NCBI RefSeq assembly: GCF_963422355.1 | Contig: NC_085085.1 | Span: 6,797,733 to 6,861,732, forward strand | DNA from: Corticium candelabrum | Taxonomy: Eukaryota > Porifera > Homoscleromorpha > Homosclerophorida > Plakinidae | Direction of reading: 5' to 3' | Length of the DNA: 64,000 nt | Shown: in pieces, positions 1 through 9,804 of the stretch | Numbering within the stretch: position 1 is the first letter of the stretch | How the letters are laid out: each line of letters starts with the position of its first letter | Position numbers and translations under genes: made by a program | Notes under the pieces: generated by a model | What the model was told of the DNA's origin: nothing | Database searches by the model: none | The model's input: the letters and a program-made list of their open reading frames with translations, nothing else

Positions 1-454
1 TCTCTTCTTCACCGATAGATTTGGAAGGAGTGACGATTTGCTCGTTGCTACCAGCCGACCCTTCAGAAATCGATCCGATTGTTTCTTTTCCTTTTCTCGT
101 TTCTCTCTCGACGTCTCGACGAGGTGCAACTTCGACATCATGTTTCGCTTCTTCGTTTTCTTGTTGTTTTGGCTCATCTTCTCGAACCGATTCTTCTTCT
201 TCTTCTTTCATTTCATCTTTCTCTTCTTCCTCCCTAGTTTCTTCCAACGATTCCTTCGTTTGTCGTTCCCCTACTTCTATTTTATCTTCCTCTCGCTGAT
301 ATCTTTCTTCAAGGTTTGACCGTTGCGATTCTTGATGTTTGTTGTTATCTCTTTGTCTGTCATCATCATCTCTCACTTCTACGGCCACAGTTTCATCTTC
401 TCTTCCGCTAGTATTCGTTCGCGGTGAATTCTAAACGTGAGAACAACAACAAAT

Positions 455-492
<38 letters not shown>

Positions 493-891
493 ATCTTGTC
501 GAATTAATGCTAAAAATGTAAACGAACCGAACAGCTAGCGATTTGCTGCGCAGCGCACGACTCTCGAGGCCGAGCACGGGTCCTGTCAAAAATAGCGCGC
601 GTTAGACAATTATCTTGGACGTTGCCAAGAGACAAAAACACCGACAACACGACAAGACATTTGCTTCGTTCACTGTTACCCTTTACCTTTTATCTTTTCG
701 GCGTTCATGATTTTCGACATCTGAAACAAGCAAAAATCTCATCACAATAGCGAAAACTCAAAAAATTTAATGCGAATTTTTATGTTCATGTACCACGTTC
801 CGCAACACATGGAACTCTCTATCATATCGATGAACGTCAATTTCTCACCATTTTCGTCGTCAGTAATTGGTTTTGAACAACAACACCCCAT
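1..891 (-). CDS. Acidic, probably N-myristoylated protein (5' part, runs off the left edge)
   Basis: I do not recognise this gene. Three exons splice in frame on the minus strand: 849-891 (ATG at 889-891), 687-720 and 1-407, which stays open to the window edge. Boundaries are good GT-AG sites: donor gtgag below 849, acceptor tttcag above 720, donor gtaaag below 687, acceptor tag above 407. The product begins MGCCCSKPITDDEN. Gly2 with Ser6 fits an N-myristoylation signal and Cys3-5 could be palmitoylated, so membrane attachment is inferred. The rest is low-complexity and highly charged, with runs of Glu, Asp, Lys and Arg (for example KEEEEESVREDEP), probably disordered or coiled coil, loosely like MARCKS or GAP43 in style but not homologous as far as I can see. 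A longer ORF reading upstream of ATG 891 exists, but the myristoyl-type start is the more convincing one. Confidence 0.6.
458..489. repeat. (TA)n microsatellite
   Basis: An uninterrupted TA run lies in the intron between exons 2 and 3 of the acidic-protein gene. Confidence 0.9.
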
Positions 892-1200
892 AGATACGCT
901 AATCTCTGGAGCAAAGCACCGATGCACACGCACACTGGAAACTCCAATAGGCAAGTGACGAAAACAAACGACCATTGTGAACAAACACATACAAACCGCA
1001 TGCGCTCTCAGTCGGCCAATCGCTTTCTTACAACATATCCACATTGTGAAAAGCAAAAACATCCAAAATTAAATGTATTTTACATTGTGGGTTTTTACAT
1101 TTCTTTCTTCCACTAGCAATTAACTATCTAGACTTTACCTATCGAGCTCTCGATTACTTACGCTGGATAGTTACATTATTACTGTATTGATCCGTCGTTC
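892..1200 (-). promoter_or_regulatory. Probable promoter region of the acidic-protein gene
   Basis: This is the sequence just upstream of the MGCCC start codon. It holds CGCATGCGC at 997-1005, one base short of the NRF-1 palindrome GCGCATGCGC seen in two other promoters in this window. The transcription start cannot be placed by eye. Confidence 0.3.
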
Positions 1201-1990
1201 GCGTATATCTTCATTTGCATCTGCGCTATCGAGTATAGATACGGTCGGTCGCACGTCAGACGACTACTATACCCTTAGCCCGGATACCCGGGCCTCGGGT
1301 AATAATGTCGTTTGTCACTAGAGAAACATAATCTTGCGTAGCCAGAAGGATGTAGGTGAGATGGTCTGGCTATCCGAGACTAAGAGAAACACTCTAGAAT
1401 GTACAATGAAATTTCCTCATTAAAAAATTCTTTTCTGTTATTGACTTGATTAAATTTGTGAATGTTTGTAATTGAGACGAGAAAAATTCAGTACCCAACT
1501 TGCTAATCATTTGCGGCGAAATTTTGCCAATGGTTACATTCACCTAGAGAGTCTAATCGCAAACGGTTCACGTGTAGAGCATACATGTAGACAGGACTAA
1601 GTAGTAGTAGCTGTGGTATATACTGTAGTAGCATATAGTAAGGATGGACACATACGGGGAAGAACACATACGGGGAAGTACTTATCCGGGGAATAGATAT
1701 ACGTGTCTAGCTAGCGCGGGAAGCACAGTGTTACATCACCAGCACATACTACATGGTGACAGGAGTGGGATCCTTTAATATAGCTCTACTGCGATTTTGC
1801 TCATCCGGAAATGGCATCAACGGTTTGAGCGCCTTCTGGGTTAGCCACAAAGGAAGATTCGACCCAGCTAGCGATATGATCAGCACCCTCATAGACGCTA
1901 GGCATGTGGGCGATCGGGCAGACAACATTCTCACACCTTCCGACCAAAGTACGTATTATCTCGTCGACTCGCCGAATGTCCAATCGGCCC
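1201..1990. other. Intergenic, no gene seen
   Basis: No convincing exon. At 1338-1380 a short inverted repeat (TAGCCAGA / TCTGGCTA) resembles the termini of a miniature element also seen near 13.32, 37.3 and 44.77 kb. At 1645-1690 a 15-bp unit (acacatacggggaag) is directly repeated. Confidence 0.4.
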
Positions 1991-1991
1991 G

Positions 1992-2360
1992 GTGCAGGAC
2001 GAGAACGTACAGACTATACAGGTTGAGGACACGCCCTACCTACTCCCGTTGTGGATGGGCGGAGCAGTGCATGACAAGTTGTTCACAGTAGACACAGCCG
2101 CAGATGTCACGGTCATTCCAGAATCTGTTTACAAACGAGAACACTTCAAAAACACTCTGGAAAAATCTACCAAAATACTCAGAGGACCTACTAAACATGT
2201 CTGTGGTTTTCCCCAAGCAACATGTACTGAGCAAAGGAAACGTCACCCACTGATCGAATATGTTGTCAATTGCAAGGATCTCCATGCACCACTACTAGGC
2301 AGGCCAGCTATTGAGAAATTTAACATTGTGTTGTTCATTGGCCATCTTAATTCACACTGA
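1992..2360 (+). pseudogene. Ty3/gypsy-type retrotransposon aspartic protease fragment
   Basis: A 122-codon open stretch carries the retropepsin pattern: the active-site region FTVDTAADVTVIPES, then HAPLLGRPAIEKFNIV, corresponding to the conserved LLGRPAI block before reverse transcriptase in gypsy pol. The active site reads DTAAD rather than D(T/S)GAD, so the flap-supporting Gly is lost. No reverse transcriptase, RNase H or integrase follows within the next kilobase. It is an isolated pol remnant. A related sequence (tctagctagcgcg...gaagca) lies on both sides, near 1706 and 2611, and may mark old LTR remnants. Confidence 0.7.
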
Positions 2361-3270
2361 GGCAGCGGACAAGTACATAACTCAGTTTCCGTCACTGTTT
2401 TCAGGCTTGGGAAAACTTCAACAAGGCTAGACTAACTAACCGCTTGCAAGACAATTAGTACAGAAGAGCAAGAAGACCAGCAGCCTACCCCCATACGACG
2501 GGAAGCAGAGCTACTAGCTAACCCTGGCATGCAATGACAAATAGGAGGGACACTGTCGGGAACTCAAACCAGACAAACACACGGCACAGTAACAAGGTGC
2601 TAGATATTCGTATCTAGCTAGCGCGAGAAGCAGTGTTCGACAATACGCGGGCAAACTGCACGTAACACAAACGTACACTCTAGCTAAACCAATTTGCAAA
2701 TGGTTCAACCCATTCGCAAATGGCTTTAGCACCCAGCTAGGCGAATTCCCTGGTCCACTGGCAGGGGCGTAGCGTTGACCCCATCATTTGTAGGCGTGCA
2801 TGGTCGTAAATATTGTAGACTCTAGATATATACGTGTGAAGACCACAAAGCTGTCTAGCTAGACACCTCCATTTTGGATTTGCCACTGATTCTGCCGTAT
2901 GTCAGTCAATTAGAAGACAATAAAAGTGGGCGTCCCGTCGTATCGTGAAGTTTCGTCCCCCTTTTTAGTTGGAGGTCACGCCCCGCCCCTCATCTCTGGG
3001 TAGCTGTTCGCGAGTGGGCCTACAGTTTACAGTTGACATAGCGCTTCTATACTGTACCTCTATGCCACCACACAATTGCCTGTCTTCCAACACAGTTCAG
3101 CGACTTCGCTAGATTCCGAGATGATACAGTATCATACTGTACTGAATACTATTAATCAGTAGGCGTGGTGTTCATGTCAGCCAATGACGCACTGAAACCT
3201 AATACGCGCATCCTCGTTGGCTTTGTGCGTTCCGCATTCGGAAATCGTCCTAGTGAGATTTCGTGGCGAC
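2361..3270. other. Intergenic; upstream region of the Frizzled-like gene
   Basis: No coding sequence recognised. The last 200 bp before the proposed Frizzled start (3271) are relatively GC-rich and include acgcgcat, a weak half-match to NRF-1-type sites. A promoter is inferred from position only. Confidence 0.3.
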
Positions 3271-6200
3271 ATGGCGCAGTCCCAGCAAGACGAGAACGTA
3301 TGTGGCATTTTGCAAGTTTCCAGTAGAAGCACCGGGCCCCCGTAAAGGGAACATCTCGTGTATTTCTCGCCGTCGATCGAAGTACACTAGAGATCGAATG
3401 CTGCCTAGTACACAATTTAACGTTGCCATCGATCTTGCGTAACATTTGCATGCTTCTGCTGGAATGGGGAGCGTGGGTTTAGATTAGCAGACGGACGTTG
3501 CAGGTGCTGTTTGTCTAATAGGATCGTACGAGTAGCTCGGACACTGGCAGTTGGAGGCAGTTTGCCTTGTACTTTGTGTATGGATTGGTACTGGTCGGAG
3601 TGTGGACTGTTCTGAGCCTACCGACTGTCATCTTCGTCTTGCCTACGGAAACAGAATGTCGACAAAAGGTGCTACCACCCGCGATCGAGTCAGAGGTGAG
3701 CCAAACATTGTCTAACTGTTAGAACACCCAAAACATGCGATGTGAATGATTCGATCAGAGTGCGTGCTTCCATGTGTTTGTGTACGTTCGCTTGTATTGT
3801 GTGACGTGTGGGGGGTCTATGGGGTTGCGTATGTGGAGGCCCCGTATGTGTGAATGGCTGTGTCCAAGTACAGTAACATATTTGGCCTTTCACTGGGTAC
3901 CGTTCCACGAAGTCTGCTTGGGCCCTCAGATCAAAAAGGTTACAAATGACGCTTTGAATCTTTGCTGCACTTTCCAAAAAATGGTAGCTAATTTAGCCCA
4001 ACATTGTCAAGCGAAGAAAAGTTGGCATTACAGAGTCACTTCTAGACAAACACTGATAGTGTGCTGTTGTATGGTTTAATACTATCCAAAGTCAGCAGTC
4101 AGCATATGCTGCTTTGACAACTGGAACCGGTCAATGTAAGTAAGTGGGTGGGTGCATCTGACTTTGTGTAACACTAACTATGACTGTTGAAATTTGTTAA
4201 TTAATTGTAATTATAGAGTTACTGTGAACCACTGAATACAACATCGCTTTGCTACGACTTCGTAGCAAGCCGGTCGTCCAACATGGTGTGGATTCGTCAA
4301 AATAAAAGCCAGAAAACTATCGAAGCTGAACTACAGGTAGTAATGCAGCTTCTGTTCCGGTTTGGAACTCCGCGGTGTCTCAAACATGGAAACCCCAAAG
4401 AGATGATGTGCCAGCTCGCTTTTCCTGCTTGTGTCGAAGACTCGAAGGGAGTCGAGTATCCCGCTGAAATGTGCCCGTCTCTTTGTCATTTTGCGACTAC
4501 AAAGTATTGCGTGTTTGAGTTGCTAGCAGCAAAGTCAGCCGTGTACGTGGACCGAGAAACGTTTGGAATGTTTGATATTCCAGACTGTGGGACCTTGCCT
4601 ATAGAAAATGACATCATCTATTCTTGTGGAGCCTACAGACGGAACACATCGTCTATGATCGAAGAGCCAGGTGAGATGTTCTACGCTAGGTTCGTTGTAT
4701 TCTGTTGTTTCAAGGTGGCTGTTTATTGTCGTCAAGGTACTAGTACTACAGGTCCAGTAATGTGTCCTGCACCTCTCATTCCTTCTGCGAGTGCTCACAT
4801 TTCGTGCAGTCCAGAGTGTGGCACTTGGAGTTGGACGTCGTTATCGAGTTCTGATGCAATAGAAATCTGCACTTGGGTCGGATTTATTGTTGGACTACTT
4901 GCAGCTGGTGTTGTCTTCTTCACTTGGGCAAGCTGCAGTAGCATGTATGAACGATTTGGAGAGCTGTTAGTTACAAATCAGAATACGGAGTGTTTTGTAG
5001 GTGGGCGTTTCCCGACATCATCGTGTTGTACATCAATATTTGTGGTCTTATTGCCTGTAAGTGATGTTTGCTGCCTTTGTGTTTCTATAATGCAAATAGT
5101 TGCATTCTAGGTCTTCTTATCGGAGTTGGGCTATCGATGGGCAAAAAGATGGCATACTGTTCTGCCAATGATTGGGCGACAGCCTTTGAGCAGCCGACGA
5201 GATTCTGTGCAGCTCAAGGTCAGCTGTTTGGTTTGGTTTAGGCTACATGTTGGCAGGCAGGCAGGTGTTAGTGAACTGGTAGAAATCTAAACTGAAATAG
5301 GAATTTATGGTGTTACTATATGCAATCGTATGACATCACAACTTCTATGGACATCATTCACAGCAGTATCTTGAATGGCGGATAAAGCGATTTCCAGTGT
5401 AGTCCACCTGATCTATTATCAGATCGGTCAGTTTGTGATTATAGCAGGTCTCTTGATAGAGGAACACTCTGTCGCTTAGCGCTACGCCCACGCAAAGTTG
5501 ATTGCATAGCTATGTAATTGATATAGAAGGTTGGTCTGAACTACAGGCAAAGCTGGATATGAGAGCGCTAGATATTAGTAGCAAATAGCCTGAAAACAGC
5601 GCATACAATGGTCACGTGAGAAACATTCTGTCAATGCGTGCTAACGCGAGGAGCCTTGCTACCATCAAAATGGTGGAAGACACTCGCAAGATGTTGAGAA
5701 AATGTGCTCGTAGGTTATGATGTGGACGTGGATGCGCATGCAAGTCTGAAGGGACCAACTGCACTGCATTTGTGTGCTTTGCACTTATCATGACGTACTT
5801 ATTGCTCACCACATGATCATCGTATACGCTCTGTTTTCACGCTGATATGTAGTGCTCGCATGTTCAAACGTGGTTTTGTGTAAAACGTAACCTATTTGGT
5901 GCCTTCGACCTAAGAAAAGATGACAAGTTGGTTTGTGCGCGACCCGAACTCTGCTTCACAACAACAAGATTGCAAAATCGCTCCCGTACGTTTTCCTTAT
6001 TTGTAACTGTGACTATGCTCTGATATCCAGCTTTGCCTGTAGTTCAGCCCAACCGTCCAACTTTGCGGGGCATGATGCTAACAACGGAGTGTACTGTACC
6101 TTGAAAGAAGCAGTTGCATGGTAATAGTGAGTGATCCATTCAAGCCAGTACCAATGTCAGCCATTAGAAAGAGAACAGAGCTCATCAAACAATGCCAACC

Positions 6201-8213
6201 AACCAGAGTTTGCCATACCACTGGAAATGTTAACCCAAAAAACAAACACTTACACCCAAAGCAACATGTTTAATAGAAATAACGTTGAATTTAAACCACA
6301 CTCCCGTTTGAATGTTTGTTGTGTCTAGGTGCTATCTACCACTACGTTACCGTTGCTTTGTACATTTGGTGGATGTTTCTGCTGTTAAACAAGACACTTA
6401 CTATTCTCTGTGATACATCTGCTATATTTATGAAAGAGCATTCTCTTGCCATCCACATAATAGAGTCTGTCATCAGCTGGTGTATTCCTGCCGTCCTAGT
6501 GATTGTTGTTTTTTGGAGTGGCGGCAAAACCTATGGACTTCAGAGCACTGACCCACTGGCTTGTGGACCAGTGGATCTTGAAGTGGCTTACTACACATTG
6601 TCTCTACCCATGCAGATTGTTTTTGGCATAGCACTTACAGCTGTCATTTTGTTCCATGCTGTCAAGGATTGTAAGGTGAGTGATATGGTCACATGTCTTA
6701 ATCATAGAGAAAAGACAGTTAATGCATTATTAAATGTTATGCACATCAGTGTTCAAGAAGTTGAAATTAGTGGTGTGGATTATGCCACACTACTTGGCAG
6801 TATTATCTGCTGATGTCTAAATTTTGTACGAGATAGTAGGTGTGGCCTTTCATAGCATCTTTCAAGAGTTTGCCACCAGCACCAGTGGGAAACCCATGCT
6901 GTCATTAGACAGTCGGTAATTGACATTGTCACTCATTATAGTGCTTATGACATTATATCTGCCCCTCAGAGCTTGTTTTCAAGCTATACCAAGAATTTAT
7001 TTAGGCTTGTAATAGGGTCATGCAGTAAAGGTAACAGGGAGGATAGAAAAGAAACTTTACGGAGATGTTCTGTTTTTTTATTAATAGTACGTATGATAGG
7101 ATGCCATTTATCTGAACACTTGGATCCTACACTGCATTTTCAGAATAATGTGTTGATTCACCACATTTGTATACTCTCATAGGTTTTGTCTGAGCCTATG
7201 GTGAGATTAAAGTAAACGTTACATATGTAGTAGGGATGTGCAGATGATATGTCAAAAGTGTTACAGTTGGAAGCTGTGGGGTTAGGTACACAGGTGTGAA
7301 CATAGCCTCAGTACTCCAGACTGCTTTCTGCAAGTGATGGGAGGAGAGAGTGGGAAGAGACAAGAAAGCAGTCTGGAGTACCTAGGCTAGTGTGAACATT
7401 ATGTAATGAAGACCTCAAACGAGTCTACCTGCTGATGCTTAGGAACTTCATAGCAACCATTATTGGGCTGAGATCATAATTTTTAAGCAATGCAGTCAGT
7501 TTTTCTGATATTGATAATCACTGACAGATAGGTATGTACTACATCTACTTGCGGAAATCTTATATGCATGATTTTGTCATTATGTTGATAAAACTTGTAT
7601 CATTTAAACTTGAAAGCAAATTGACACTCAGTGAATGCTATATGTTTATGTTTTATAGCCAACTTTGATTGTTTGGAGTGGTCAAGAAGTAAGGCGAGTT
7701 GTTCCTAAGCCTGTTGGTCGTTTGGAGAAACGCTATCTTATCCTCATCACAGCCTATCCACTGATGTGCCTCCTTGTCTTCCTACCTGGCATTCCAATGA
7801 TGATGAATGCCAAGAAGCTCGAGTGTTCTCTGGTGGACTATTTTGTTTGCATGACACTTCCAGATCCCAAGCCAACGTGCGAACCTAACTTCAAAGAATA
7901 CATCTACCCAGAACTCTGGTGCATTGCAGCGCTGTCTACTGGAATTTCTTGCTATGCTTTAGTGTTCTTTGCCTCACTTTCTAAAGAAGCCCGGGCCTGT
8001 TGGCGTGGCCACAAGGACAGCTTCCTGCTCTTCATCGGCTTATTACAGCAAAAGTTTCTTCATGTTCCGTGTGATCCTTGTGAGAACTGTGACCCAACTA
8101 GACTCAAGAATGGAACACAAGCTGCATCAACTGAGATAGAAGACTTAAGTGATGATATCGGCAGGCGCTATGCCACTGCAGGTGATTGGCAACCACAAAG
8201 CACTGCAATGTAA
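3271..8213 (+). CDS. Frizzled-like class F seven-transmembrane receptor
   Basis: Eight exons join in frame: 3271-3297, 3522-3668, 4217-4670, 4752-4944 (or starting 4737), 5001-5056, 5111-5218, 6329-6675, 7659-8213; about 630 residues. After a short polar N-terminus comes a hydrophobic signal/anchor (LYFVYGLVLVGVWTVL), then a cysteine-rich Wnt-binding domain with ten ordered Cys (SYCEPL, LCYDF, PRCLKHG, MMCQLAFPACVED, MCPSLCHF, KYCVFEL, DCGTLP, SCGAYR). Seven hydrophobic segments follow, with the class F pattern after TM1 (TWASCSSM then WAFPDII, matching the family's T-F-x-I-D-x-x-R-F-x-Y-P) and an extracellular Cys before TM5. Frizzleds bind Wnt at the plasma membrane and recruit Dishevelled through KTxxxW after TM7; here that position reads SLSKEARACWRGH, so the motif is not canonical. 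A Smoothened-like or amoeba Fsl-type receptor is an alternative. Exons 1-2 are the least certain; the 4945-5000 intron is only 56 bp. Confidence 0.85.
5459..6103 (-). mobile_element. MITE with long imperfect inverted termini (copy 2 of the 28.26 kb family)
   Basis: This stretch in a Frizzled intron matches the 28264-28919 element in reverse orientation: cttagcgctacgcccacgc near the left end, tcacgtgagaaacattctgtc in the middle, and cggagtgtact...acctt at the right end. The termini have drifted and no TTAA flank survives here. ORFs at 5612-5812 and 5933-6124 are chance openings in the repeat. Confidence 0.75.
7310..7390. repeat. Hairpin-forming inverted repeat in a Frizzled intron
   Basis: The arms tactccagactgctttct and agaaagcagtctggagta are complementary over about 20 bp, with a spacer of about 30 bp. 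Flanking cctcag / cctaggct suggests a miniature foldback element. Confidence 0.7.
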
Positions 8214-8234
8214 CCACAAAGCACTGCAATGTAA
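8194..8234 (+). repeat. 21-bp tandem duplication spanning the Frizzled stop codon
   Basis: The unit accacaaagcactgcaatgta occurs twice back to back. The first copy holds the last codons and the TAA stop of the receptor gene, so the duplicate is 3' UTR. Confidence 0.9.
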
Positions 8235-9804
8235 AGAAATCAGACACAAAGTTTCTTGCAACTAGTAGAATAGTTGCCTGTCAAGAGGTAGAATTGCAGA
8301 GTGACACAAATCAGGGATGTGATTTTATGCAAATAGCGTTCCTAACTACTAGTAACCTCTTTGGTATCACTTATTTTATGTTTAGCCAATGATGACATAC
8401 CTGTAGTGTTTAGCTAAATGTTGATGTGAGTGTCTGTGTTCATGCCCATGCATATGTTTTGACAGTTTCTGGAAATGAAATCATGCTGCTCCGTCATTCA
8501 ATTGGTGCTAAATAGCTACAAATGTAATGCAACACCACTTATTTGTCTTATTTGTACAGCCAGGGTTATCCATACCAGATCACAGTCAGTTAATTGCCTC
8601 AATCTGGGAGTTTACTAAAGCTTGATCCATTCCCTGACACTTTGCATTCTTGCTGTCAACAGACTGGGGCATAACTTTGCTGGAGACAGACCTTCGATAA
8701 CAGTAGGTCAGACATACATCACAATGGTAGATATCAGGCTAAGATCATGTGTCCAGCTAGGGCTTTTCCAAGACAACTCCCAACATGCTTACAAGCTGTT
8801 TAGCTCCTTTCAAGAATCTACATGTCGTAGACTCTACACGTACATTGTAGAAACAAATGGCATGGTTCATTCTGAAAAGCTTAATACACATACATAAAAG
8901 TGTACTGTAAAACACTCGTAATCATTTATTATTCAACACATAATATTGAGGAATTGTTTCAAGTCTTCACAGATAGTGACTGCATGTACTTACATTACAG
9001 CTAAAGCAATATAATGTCAGGCACCTTTTAGCTAATGAAATACCATATAGTATGAAATATTGGCAAGAATTTATTTTGGCAAATTGGTGATTTTACAAGT
9101 TGTTGCCAATATAAATCTGCCAACATTTTTGCCATAAGAAGACATTGATGTCATCAACCATGTGCACTAGCAATCCTATTGATTTATTAGTGCCCGGAGA
9201 TGAACCCAGACAAAACTCAGACTTACGTTCTGCTGTGTAACTATAACATACAACTCATACCTATCCTATATATACCAGCGAGGTAAACCACAGTTACGCA
9301 GAGGAAAGATAAAAATCGTAGTTATAAGAAATAGATCAATACAACACCTATTGGGAAGCAAGAGGGAGGAGAGAGCATGCATGTTTGGCTGCGATGCTGA
9401 GTACAGCCCTATGTGTGAATCTTATCACTGTTTTCATGGTAAGAATAAGGTTCCTGGCAAAAACAATAGCTAGAAGATTATGAATAGCAATTATCAATGG
9501 TTGTAGACCAGAATATGAAATCACCAAAATATAATCCACTGATATACTCTTCCAGGAAAATACCAAAACAAGTTACTACCAATATTTCATCTTATGTAGT
9601 TGCCACTGTACCACCATACATAAAAAAATGAATGAAAAAGCATAATAAAAATGATACTCCAGAAGAAACTGAATTTGGCATAATACCAGTATAGTACCAT
9701 GGTGAGTAGGCAAATACTTGAGTTAATGTATAAAAAATATGATATCATGAGACAGCTAGAGTGCAGTATGGATAGCAGAACCACAGTCAGTAGACAGTTA
9801 ACAA
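8235..9804. other. Convergent intergenic region with 3' UTRs and a MITE
   Basis: The Frizzled-like gene (+) and the glycosidase-like gene (-) converge here. No exon was recognised. Most of the second half (about 9042-9600) is a degraded MITE. Confidence 0.5.
9042..9600. mobile_element. Degraded MITE of the ATTGGCAGG family (copy 1)
   Basis: The left end reads taccatatagtatgaaatat then tggcaagaatttattttggc. The right end reads accaatatttcatcttatg. The same ends and internal order (gacattgatgtcatca...) recur at 17290-17703 and 37866-38346. The middle of this copy has diverged strongly. Confidence 0.6.

Noticed and set aside
742-1062. 106-residue minus-strand ORF starting further upstream than MGCCC
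   Set aside because: The upstream part looks like random translation of promoter DNA, and only the internal ATG at 889-891 with the donor at 848 splices into the charged exon.
4535-4798. Minus-strand ORF across the Frizzled cysteine-rich exon
   Set aside because: Shadow of the plus-strand coding exon.
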